Below are positions 8,106-14,579 of a DNA stretch of 17,105 bases, piece by piece. The position numbers were made by a program, and so were the translations under genes. The stretch comes from Clostridia bacterium. Lineage in GTDB: Bacteria > Bacillota > Clostridia > Oscillospirales > Acutalibacteraceae. Location of the stretch: NCBI GenBank assembly GCA_030536195.1, contig JAUNQL010000003.1:6883-23987 (forward strand), written 5' to 3'. The notes under the pieces were generated by a model that had not been told where the DNA came from, did not search any database, and was given only the letters and a program-made list of their open reading frames with translations. Within the stretch, counting starts at the first letter, position 1; each line of letters begins with the position of its first letter.

Positions 8106-9965
8106 TTAATTTTCACGCTTTGCAGGATGAATAGCGTTGAATGAGCAGTTGTCACGGCAAACGCCACAACCAGTACACATAGAAGCATCAATTGTATGAG
8201 CTTCCTTAACAGCACCGGAGATAGCACCAACTGGACAGTTGCGAGCACACTTAGTACATCCCTTACAAAGTTCAGCATCAATTTCGAATACTGTGAGTGC
8301 CTTACAGATACCTGCTGGGCAACGCTTCTCATTGATATGAGCTTCGTACTCGTCACGGAAATTGCTGATTGTTGAAAGAACTGGGTTAGGAGCTGTTTGA
8401 CCAAGACCGCAAAGAGCTGCGTCTTTAACTACCTGACCAAGGTTATAAAGTGTATCGATATCATCAGGTTCGCCTTCACCCTTTGTGATTCTCTCAAGGA
8501 TTTCCAGCATACGCTTTGTACCGATACGGCAAGCTGTACACTTACCGCAGGACTCGTCCTGAGTAAAGTCTGTGAAGAAACGAGCTGTATCAACCATACA
8601 TGTATTCTCGTTCATAGCAATAAGTCCGCCAGAACCCATGATAGCGCCAAGCTTCTGGAGAGCTGTGTATTCAAGCTGAACATCGATGTTCTCAGCTGTG
8701 ATACAACCACCAGATGGTCCGCCTACCTGAGCAGCCTTGAACTTCTTGCCGCCCTGCATACCGCCACCGATGTCGTAAATAACCTTACGCATTGTTGTGC
8801 CGATAGGAACTTCGATAATACCTGTATTCATAATATCGCCGGCAAGAGCGAATACCTTAGTACCTGTTGCACCTTCGCAACCATACTTAGAGTACTCAGC
8901 TGCACCGTTACCAACGATGTATGCGATGTTAGCAAGTGTCTCAACGTTGTTGATAATAGTTGGCTTGCCATAAAGACCAGAAACTGCTGGGAATGGTGGC
9001 TTTGGACGAGGCTCGCCGCGCTTACCTTCGATAGATGAAAGAAGTGCTGTTTCCTCACCACATACAAACGCACCAGCACCGATACGGATTTCAAGATCGA
9101 ACTTGAAGTCTGTGCCAAATACGTTACCGCCAAGAAGACCAGCTTCACGTGCCTGAGCAATAGCCTCTGTCAAACGTTCAACAGCGATAGGATACTCAGC
9201 ACGGATATAAACGTAACCCTGTGTTGCGCCGATAGCGTAACCAGCAAGCATCATACCTTCGATAAGGTTATGTGGGTCGCCCTCGATTACAGAACGGTCC
9301 ATGAATGCACCTGGGTCGCCTTCGTCGGCGTTACATACGATGTACTTCTGATCGCCAGGACCGATGAGGCTCCACTTCTTACCTGTTGGGAAACCTGCAC
9401 CACCACGTCCGCGAAGACCTGAGTCAAGAACTTCCTTAACTACGTCTTCTGGCTTCATTGATGTGAGAGCTTTGTAAGCAGCTGAATAACCGCCGTTAGC
9501 GATATAAGCTTCAAGGCTCTTATACTCGATCTGTCCGCAGTTTCTAAGAGCGATACGAACCTGCTCTCTGAAGAATGGGATGTCATCGATGCATGGAATG
9601 TACTGCTTTGTTGTCTTATCCTGGAAAGTCTTGTTCTCAACAACTACGCCGTCGATAATCTGAGACTTAAGGATATTGCCAACGTCCTCTGGAGTTACTC
9701 TTACATAGAAGATTCTCTCAGGAAGGATAAGCATAACAGGACCCTCAGCACAAGTACCGATACAACCTGTTTCAATCATCTTAACGCCGTCAGCGAGACC
9801 AAGATTGTTGATTTCAGCTTCGATAGCGTCGCGAACTGTTGCACAGTTACAAGATACGCATCCTGCACCAGCGCAAAGGAGAATTTTGTGATGATACTTA
9901 CCCATCATTGCCTCGTAATCGGCTTTGATTTGGTTAAGATCATTGATAGAAGTTACTTTAATCAC
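8106..9965 (-). CDS. fdhB: NADH-binding flavoprotein subunit of formate dehydrogenase (NuoF/HydB-like)
   Basis: This is the diaphorase subunit that exchanges electrons between the iron-sulfur chain and NAD(H), probably also ferredoxin. A GTG at 9963-9965 is chosen as start because GGAGG precedes it by 8 bases and it lies 16 bases after the nuoE-like stop; earlier in-frame ATGs overlap that gene. This gives 619 residues. There are three parts. A thioredoxin-like [2Fe-2S] domain has C31, C36, C68 and C72. The NuoF core has GRGGAGFPTGKKW at 186-198 for FMN/NADH and a [4Fe-4S] site C473/C476/C479/C519. A C-terminal ferredoxin domain has C567/C570/C573/C577 and C597/C600/C603/C607. This three-part layout is known for HydB-type subunits of electron-bifurcating hydrogenases and formate dehydrogenases. 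The symbol is by function; names differ between species. Confidence 0.93.
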   Translation of the reverse strand: MIKVTSINDLNQIKADYEAMMGKYHHKILLCAGAGCVSCNCATVRDAIEAEINNLGLADGVKMIETGCIGTCAEGPVMLILPERIFYVRVTPEDVGNILKSQIIDGVVVENKTFQDKTTKQYIPCIDDIPFFREQVRIALRNCGQIEYKSLEAYIANGGYSAAYKALTSMKPEDVVKEVLDSGLRGRGGAGFPTGKKWSLIGPGDQKYIVCNADEGDPGAFMDRSVIEGDPHNLIEGMMLAGYAIGATQGYVYIRAEYPIAVERLTEAIAQAREAGLLGGNVFGTDFKFDLEIRIGAGAFVCGEETALLSSIEGKRGEPRPKPPFPAVSGLYGKPTIINNVETLANIAYIVGNGAAEYSKYGCEGATGTKVFALAGDIMNTGIIEVPIGTTMRKVIYDIGGGMQGGKKFKAAQVGGPSGGCITAENIDVQLEYTALQKLGAIMGSGGLIAMNENTCMVDTARFFTDFTQDESCGKCTACRIGTKRMLEILERITKGEGEPDDIDTLYNLGQVVKDAALCGLGQTAPNPVLSTISNFRDEYEAHINEKRCPAGICKALTVFEIDAELCKGCTKCARNCPVGAISGAVKEAHTIDASMCTGCGVCRDNCSFNAIHPAKREN

Positions 9966-9981
9966 TGTCTCCACCTCCCGC

Positions 9982-10485
9982 TTATTCATACTGGTCGAGA
10001 ATGTCATAAAGTGTTGCTGGAGAAACTTCCTTATGAACATCATCGTCAACCATCATTGCTGGAGCCAAACCACATGCACCAATGCAACGTGCGGCTTCAA
10101 TAGTGAACTTCTTGTCGGTTGTTACATCGCCAACTTCGATCTGGAACTTATCTGTCAAAGAATCGATAAGTTTCTGAGCACCCTTAACATAGCAAGCGGT
10201 GCCAAGGCATACACGTACAACGTGACGGCCTCTCTCTTTTGTCGTGAAGAAAGCATAGAAGCTTACCACACCGTATACCTCTGAGAAAGGTATACCCATA
10301 CGATCAGCGATAAATTGCTGGAGCTCAAGTGGTAAATAACCGTAAATACCCTGAGCTGCGTGCAATACCATGATCAAGCTTCCCTGCTTACCTTTGTATG
10401 AGTCGATTACTTTGGCAATCTCTTCATACTTAGCACGGTCTTCATCACTGCAATTAATGCAGCAATTGTCTTTGTACTTGCCCAT
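9982..10485 (-). CDS. fdhC: NuoE-like [2Fe-2S] subunit of formate dehydrogenase
   Basis: The 167 residues form a small thioredoxin-fold iron-sulfur protein of the 24-kDa complex I subunit family (NuoE/HydC). The four ligands are C93 and C98 in RVCLGTACYV and C134 and C138 in ARCIGACGLAP. The N-terminal helical half with LHAAQGIYGYLPLE and VYGVVSFYAFF is typical. The first 15 residues also hold three cysteines (CCINC), an unusual feature whose role is unclear. GGAGG lies five bases before the ATG. It docks on the NuoF-like subunit and completes the three-subunit formate dehydrogenase. Symbols for this subunit vary, so the family call is firmer than the name. Confidence 0.92.
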   Translation of the reverse strand: MGKYKDNCCINCSDEDRAKYEEIAKVIDSYKGKQGSLIMVLHAAQGIYGYLPLELQQFIADRMGIPFSEVYGVVSFYAFFTTKERGRHVVRVCLGTACYVKGAQKLIDSLTDKFQIEVGDVTTDKKFTIEAARCIGACGLAPAMMVDDDVHKEVSPATLYDILDQYE

Positions 10486-10519
10486 TTTTGCCTCCCTATA
10501 TTTTAAATATTTTTACAAT

Positions 10520-10550
10520 GTTCTTTGTCCCTCAAAACGAAGTAAAGAAC
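10520..10550 (-). other. Intercistronic hairpin in the 76-bp gap before the NuoE-like gene
   Basis: A 7-bp inverted repeat (GTTCTTT/AAAGAAC) with a 17-base loop lies between the MoeA-like gene and the dehydrogenase genes. It lacks a T-run on the coding strand, so it looks more like an mRNA processing or stability element than a terminator. The AT-rich bases 10488-10520 could also hold a weak internal promoter. Confidence 0.4.
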
Positions 10551-10561
10551 TAAATCCCAAA

Positions 10562-11263
10562 TCAAATGTTGCGGAAGTAATACTTCCTAAGGAAATAATC
10601 CACAACGTCATCATAGTTTTGCTTAACTGTCTCTGGATTGCCAGGTAAGCAAACAATAAGTGCTGGCATCCTACCAACACAGCGGCAATAGTCGTCTTTT
10701 AAAGCCGCCAAAATAATGTTACCATCACTGTTCTCTGTTGAGCCGTATGCTATAACTCCTGGCTTTCTAATTGAGTCAACAAGCGAGAGCATCTTTTCCT
10801 CAGCACCAGGCTCTGTGCTAGTTGTGACAATCACAACATCACACTGATCAACGAAAGTTTTAACAGCATTATCAACTGCATCCTGACCTTCAGCTATCAT
10901 ATCTACACCGACTACAACAGCGCCGGTATCCTCAGCAAGTGCCTGGAGCATCATGCTATTGGAATCACGCCTTTGGCCCTCACCTGGTATCTCAAACGGT
11001 GTAACAAGTTCTGTACCAGTTGAGAGGATTGTGACGTATGGCTTAAACCAAACTGTTACCATCAGTTTGCCGTTGGCAGCAAGAGTGCCAACATCCTCAG
11101 GCGTGATTCTATGGCCCATTTTTAAATCTGTGCCATCAACATCCTCAGCAAGATACCTACCTACTGCCTGGAAAGCCATCAAGTTATCTGTCTTCCAAAC
11201 ACCACCATCGTAATGTGGCTCAAAAGCTGAGAGAAGTTCATTTAATGTTTTTGTTGCTTCCAT
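10562..11263 (-). CDS. Short MoeA-like molybdopterin-binding protein
   Basis: This 233-residue protein is related to MoeA, which inserts molybdate into molybdopterin, but is about 170 residues shorter. Residues 1-45 resemble the MoeA N-terminus (AVGRYLAEDV). Residues 50-68 (GHRITPEDVGTLAANGKLMV) join directly to the MogA-like domain: VTILSTGTELV at 77-87, DSNSMML at 100-106, and CLPGNPETV at 205-213. It lacks the PGFDNSAMDGYA substrate loop, MoeA domain II and the C-terminal beta-barrel domain. The usual GGVSVG motif is replaced by TTSTEPG at 147-153. It may therefore bind cofactor rather than catalyse the full MoeA reaction. It is the first gene of the formate dehydrogenase operon, behind a long leader, with GGAAGGA before the ATG. 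The molybdopterin link is fairly sure; the exact role is not. Confidence 0.75.
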   Translation of the reverse strand: MEATKTLNELLSAFEPHYDGGVWKTDNLMAFQAVGRYLAEDVDGTDLKMGHRITPEDVGTLAANGKLMVTVWFKPYVTILSTGTELVTPFEIPGEGQRRDSNSMMLQALAEDTGAVVVGVDMIAEGQDAVDNAVKTFVDQCDVVIVTTSTEPGAEEKMLSLVDSIRKPGVIAYGSTENSDGNIILAALKDDYCRCVGRMPALIVCLPGNPETVKQNYDDVVDYFLRKYYFRNI

Positions 11264-11460
11264 TTCTAATTCCTTCCAAAATGAAAAATGCGCAAAGGAC
11301 TAAACAGTACCTCAAGAGGCACTACTCATTCCTTTGCGCACTGGCAGGCTACGAAATCACTCTCGCAACCCATTGGTCTACACAAACCATTTCGGGTCTG
11401 ATTGAGACTCGGAACACTATTAACTTTATAGACATTAAACCTTTTTTATTTTAACATGGA
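11264..11460 (-). promoter_or_regulatory. Structured 5' leader of the formate operon, candidate riboswitch
   Basis: The predicted start near 11460 leaves about 197 untranslated bases before the first gene. On the reverse strand three hairpins can be drawn: GTCT/AGAC at 11396-11408, a CCC/GGG plus TGGTT/GACCA stem at 11369-11396, and TGCGA/TCGTA at 11350-11367. The first two share one base pair position, so they need slight adjustment or may alternate. A strong terminator then lies immediately before the ribosome binding site. The layout is that of a transcription-attenuating riboswitch. Moco riboswitches control genes of this kind, and the GGG-stem-loop-GCCTGCC segment resembles part of the E. 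coli moaA leader, but I could not match the whole consensus. The ligand class is therefore open. Confidence 0.6.
11284..11340 (-). terminator. Intrinsic terminator inside the formate operon leader
   Basis: TGCGCAAAGGA pairs perfectly with TCCTTTGCGCA (11 bp). An inner stem AGTGCCTC/GAGGTACT extends it, and the reverse strand then reads TTTTT. It sits 6 bases before the GGAAGGA ribosome binding site, so it would stop transcripts before the first gene unless it is prevented from folding. Confidence 0.88.
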
Positions 11461-11466
11461 CACAAC

Positions 11467-11494
11467 ATAATATCTATCCAAATTGAACTGTCAA
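11467..11494 (-). promoter_or_regulatory. Promoter of the formate dehydrogenase operon
   Basis: On the reverse strand a perfect TTGACA (11489-11494), a 16-bp spacer and TATTAT (11467-11472) form a strong sigma-A promoter. It points toward the long leader and the MoeA-like gene. Confidence 0.75.
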
Positions 11495-11614
11495 AACAAA
11501 GTTCATTTACTTGCACATATTGTTCGAAAACTTTTTGTACACATTACCATAAACCGTCCGAAACATACTACAACTGTACATTAATAAATTCATGCTCAAC
11601 TTTTATATAACACA
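11495..11614. other. Divergent intergenic region with a TGTACA pair
   Basis: This AT-rich stretch between two divergent promoters holds no gene. TGTACA occurs at 11536-11541 and again at 11575-11580, 39 bp apart. They may be half-sites for a regulator, but short palindromes of this kind can arise by chance. Confidence 0.3.
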
Positions 11615-11644
11615 CTTACATTTTTCTAAAATTGGGTATATAAT
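11615..11644 (+). promoter_or_regulatory. Promoter of the alpha/beta hydrolase gene
   Basis: CTTACA at 11615-11620, an 18-bp spacer and a perfect TATAAT at 11639-11644 point rightward. The start near 11651 leaves a leader of about 27 nt. Confidence 0.65.
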
Positions 11645-11677
11645 GTCTCATGTATTAACATTTAGGAGGCAATTATT

Positions 11678-12646
11678 TTGGCAGTAGTTAAGACAACTAG
11701 CACATATAAATCAACGTGCAAAGCATTCGATATTGACATCTTCTATGCAGTTTGGAAAGATGACTCAATCAAAAAGCCAATCGGCGTAATCCAGCTCACA
11801 CACGGTTGGGCCGAATATATTGAGCGCTATGATGAGATGGCAACATACCTTGCAAAGGAAGGCTACATCGTTTGTGGTCAGGACCACTTGGGACACGGTA
11901 AGACTTGTGGTCTTGCAAACAGAGGTGTATATCCTCCAAAGGCAGGCAAGTGGATGGTTGAGGACATGAACACCCTTCGCAAACTCATGCAGAAGCAGTA
12001 TCCAAAGCTTCCATACATGCTATATGGTCACAGCCTCGGCTCACTTATGACTCGTACATACATCTCCAAGTACGGCAAGGGCCTTGATGCATGTGTAATC
12101 TGTGGTACAGTTCCAATTCCTGCAATCGGCATGGCTCTTCAGCCTATCTGCTACATCGCAGCTAAATTCGTTTGCAACTTTGAAAAGGAAGTTTCACAAA
12201 ACGAAGCTAAATTCAACTTAAACCCAATTTCTGAGGAGATTACAGATAACAAGATGGACCTTGTTGGTAAGATCACAACAGACTGGCTCTCATACGACTA
12301 TGACAACCGCTACACTTACTTCAATAACCCATATACAACTCTCATCATCTCCCCAACACTTCTCGATATGTTCCCAGCAACACTCAACGCTGGTAAACTC
12401 GGTTGGGCAAAGAGAGTTCCAAAGGAACTTCCAATCTTTATCGTATCTGGTAAGGCTGACCTTGCAGGCCTCTATACACTTGGACCAAAGGAAGCATTTA
12501 ACAAGCTTCAGAAGTCTGGCCATGACGTTCGCATGAAACTCTATCCAGGTAAGCATGAGATCCACAACGAGGGCAAGATTAAGGCAGAGGTACTCAAGGA
12601 TCAACTTGATTTCTACAACGCCCACAATCCACTTATCAAGAAATAA
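11678..12646 (+). CDS. Alpha/beta hydrolase, monoacylglycerol-lipase-like (serine aminopeptidase S33/Hydrolase_4)
   Basis: The 322-residue cytoplasmic protein has no signal peptide and a full hydrolase triad. The nucleophile S119 is in GHSLGS, D261 in SGKADLAG, and H293 in PGKHEIHNE. The oxyanion loop is THGWAEYIERY at 41-51, and QDHLGHGKT at 68-76 is the conserved strand-4 segment of this family. Such enzymes (lysophospholipase or monoglyceride lipase) release fatty acids from monoacylglycerols or lysophospholipids; the true substrate is not readable here. The start is a TTG at 11678, chosen because AGGAGG lies 8 bases before it and no ATG competes. The gene is single, with its own promoter and a terminator shared with the convergent lipase gene. 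Confidence 0.87.
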   Translation: MAVVKTTSTYKSTCKAFDIDIFYAVWKDDSIKKPIGVIQLTHGWAEYIERYDEMATYLAKEGYIVCGQDHLGHGKTCGLANRGVYPPKAGKWMVEDMNTLRKLMQKQYPKLPYMLYGHSLGSLMTRTYISKYGKGLDACVICGTVPIPAIGMALQPICYIAAKFVCNFEKEVSQNEAKFNLNPISEEITDNKMDLVGKITTDWLSYDYDNRYTYFNNPYTTLIISPTLLDMFPATLNAGKLGWAKRVPKELPIFIVSGKADLAGLYTLGPKEAFNKLQKSGHDVRMKLYPGKHEIHNEGKIKAEVLKDQLDFYNAHNPLIKK

Positions 12647-12652
12647 GAAGAA

Positions 12653-12678
12653 AAGACCCGCTCATCAGAGCGGGTCTT
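12653..12678. terminator. Bidirectional terminator between two lipolytic enzyme genes
   Basis: An 11-bp perfect stem, AAGACCCGCTC with its complement, closes an ATCA loop. It is followed by ATTTTAT on the right and preceded by an A-rich run on the left. The hydrolase stop is 7 bases to the left and the lipase stop is 4 bases to the right. Confidence 0.92.
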
Positions 12679-12681
12679 ATT

Positions 12682-13983
12682 TTATCTATTCATGATATCT
12701 ATCATTTCCGTGTACATATTATAAAATGCAATCACATTGCCATCAGTCGCACTGCAATGAGCACCGTGGCTTGAATTCTCAATGTTTGGCATCATTGTCC
12801 AAACACCTGCCTTCAATGAAGCACCCTCAACATAATCAACATGTGTACTGCCATCATACATTGGGTACTGAGCACTAATCTTAGGCACAAGTCCATCGTT
12901 TGCCTTCCACTCGGACTTTAAGATGTGACCATCAACAATAGTGCCGTTAGCTGCTTGTGAGATGAGTTTGCCTGGCACCTCAATTACCTTAGCAAGCACC
13001 GCATCGCCAGCCTTGCCATCCTCTGGCAAAGTTGCGGAATATGACATGTAGCGAATGGTCTTGGAGGACGGGAACTTGTTTTGAAGTTCCTTTGCGCCGT
13101 TGAGTGTCATGTCATATCCACAGTGGTCCTTTTTAAACGACAGTTTTAAATCAGCAATTAAATCAATCTTTTCAGTCATGCCCCACTGATCAAGCATTGG
13201 GTCCATGTCCCTTTTAGGACTAGTCATGACATTCATGCCTATTACGAATGCATAAGCAAGCGCTGTATCATTCATATAGTTAGCAGCTGGTGTACCATTT
13301 GATGGTGACTCCAAAGTTGCAATAGCATTGATTGCACCTGCATGACCACCCTTGAAAAACTCTGATACGTTGTCACCTGAGGTCTCAACTTCCTCGGTTA
13401 CACCGTAGGCCATAATTGAGGCGAAGACGATGAGCGTTGGGCCGCCAAAGCTGTGGCCGGCAAGATTGATGGCGGTGGTCATGTCCCATGGCTCGCCCAT
13501 TAACGCCTTGCCAGTATAGTCACGGCCATAGCGTTCGTGACCATAGCGCTTAGCATGGGCTTCGCCGTAGTCCGTGCGCGTGCCAGTTAGCTGTGCATAC
13601 AGCTCGCACGCGCGGTCGTATGCCGAGCTGACAGGTCCAACCGATGGGGCATATACCTCATACCCATCCTCGCGAAGAGAAGCGAGAAGATTGCCATTCA
13701 TCATGCCCCAGTATGGCATCATTGTCTCCGTCTGCTTGGCATCCTCGCCCCAGCCCATCATTCCATGGACAAGGATGAGTGGGATATTGCCTTTCTTACT
13801 AGCCTCAATCTTTTCCATATCAACGTTAGCGTTCTCATCCATGTCGAGATCACCAACTGGATCCGCCTCTCCACTACCGTTATACGGTATGGCAACAAGG
13901 AGGCCCGGAATCACTATAAACAGTACCAAAAGCACTGCAATAATTTTGAGTAAAACCTTAATAATTCTACGTAAAATAAACAT
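12682..13983 (-). CDS. Membrane-anchored triacylglycerol lipase of bacterial family I.5
   Basis: Residues 1-9 are basic and 10-32 form one hydrophobic helix with no clear cleavage site or lipobox, so the 433-residue enzyme is probably tethered with its catalytic domain outside. The domain matches Geobacillus/Staphylococcus-type lipases: LVHGMMGWGED at 71-81, SVGPVSSAYDRACELYAQL at 114-132, and YGEAHAKRYGHERYGRDY at 139-156. The nucleophile is S178 in AGHSFGG, the acid D363 in ANDGLVP, and the base H406 or H409. The zinc ligands of BTL2 (D61, H81, H87, D238) have counterparts at D123, H143, H149 and D265 (LDQWGM), with identical first spacings of 20 and 6. It would split triacylglycerols. The ATG overlaps the queH stop by one base (TAATG), so it is the last gene of the WYL-queH-lipase operon. 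Confidence 0.88.
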   Translation of the reverse strand: MFILRRIIKVLLKIIAVLLVLFIVIPGLLVAIPYNGSGEADPVGDLDMDENANVDMEKIEASKKGNIPLILVHGMMGWGEDAKQTETMMPYWGMMNGNLLASLREDGYEVYAPSVGPVSSAYDRACELYAQLTGTRTDYGEAHAKRYGHERYGRDYTGKALMGEPWDMTTAINLAGHSFGGPTLIVFASIMAYGVTEEVETSGDNVSEFFKGGHAGAINAIATLESPSNGTPAANYMNDTALAYAFVIGMNVMTSPKRDMDPMLDQWGMTEKIDLIADLKLSFKKDHCGYDMTLNGAKELQNKFPSSKTIRYMSYSATLPEDGKAGDAVLAKVIEVPGKLISQAANGTIVDGHILKSEWKANDGLVPKISAQYPMYDGSTHVDYVEGASLKAGVWTMMPNIENSSHGAHCSATDGNVIAFYNMYTEMIDIMNR

Positions 13984-14579
13984 TATTTTGAAAACTCACA
14001 GCCACAATAGTCCTGTCTGTAAAGGTTATATACTTTACTCAGTTCTATTGACTGCTTGTATCCTTCCCTTTTTTTGAAGTCGGATGGTACCCAAGAAACG
14101 CCGTAGGTACTGGAAAGTTCCATGCCTATTGCATTCAAAACCTCAGCGTTTTTGTATGGGCTAACAGACAGTGTTGAACAGAAAAATTCATATCCTCCAT
14201 CGCGTGCCCGCTCCGCCGTCGCCACAAGTCGCTGGCGATAGCAGATGTGGCAGCGTTCGCCACCCTCTGGCTCGCCCTCAAGGCCCGCTACCAAATCAAG
14301 AAATGACTGGTGGTCATAGTCACAGTCCATAAACGAAACCTTGTTTGGAACAGTTTCATTATACTGTGAGATAAGTGACAGTTGTACTTCCTTGCGATGA
14401 GCATACTCCTCATCCGGTGCAATAGATGGGTTAAAGTACAGCACCGTAATATCAAAGTACTGATTTAGATATGTAATAACATACGACGAGCAAGGCCCAC
14501 AGCAACTATGGAGTAGTAGCTTTGGGCGCCTGTCGCCTAGTTCCTTTATCAAATTATCAAGTTCTATTTGATAGTTCAT
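13983..14579 (-). CDS. queH: Epoxyqueuosine reductase QueH
   Basis: QueH reduces epoxyqueuosine to queuosine in the wobble base of tRNAs with GUN anticodons. It is the alternative to the cobalamin enzyme QueG. The 198 residues carry the family cysteines: C26, C27 and C30 in LLHSCCGPCSSYV, C110 and C113 in ERCHICYRQRL, and the C-terminal C192 and C194 in DYCGCEFS. LYFNPSIAPDEEYAHRKE at 47-64 and TLSVSPYKN at 136-144 are also typical. It overlaps the upstream WYL gene by four bases (ATGA) and the lipase gene by one base, so all three are tightly coupled. No other queuosine genes are present in the window. Confidence 0.95.
   Translation of the reverse strand: MNYQIELDNLIKELGDRRPKLLLHSCCGPCSSYVITYLNQYFDITVLYFNPSIAPDEEYAHRKEVQLSLISQYNETVPNKVSFMDCDYDHQSFLDLVAGLEGEPEGGERCHICYRQRLVATAERARDGGYEFFCSTLSVSPYKNAEVLNAIGMELSSTYGVSWVPSDFKKREGYKQSIELSKVYNLYRQDYCGCEFSK

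Noticed and set aside
8397..9038. A 213-codon open frame opposite the flavoprotein gene
   Set aside because: It lies wholly antisense to a clear gene, has a Cys/Ser/Thr-rich composition with no domain, and has no ribosome binding site. It is a codon-bias shadow, like the similar frames opposite fdhA and ackA.
5406..10485. The operon as an electron-bifurcating [FeFe] hydrogenase
   Set aside because: The large subunit has the molybdopterin domain with ARLCH and PLRGQNNVQG and lacks H-cluster motifs. mobA, fdhD and focA in the same operon fit formate dehydrogenase.
11215..11454. A 79-codon rightward open frame over the formate operon leader
   Set aside because: It is antisense to the MoeA-like start and the structured leader, has no good ribosome binding site, and its product shows no family features.
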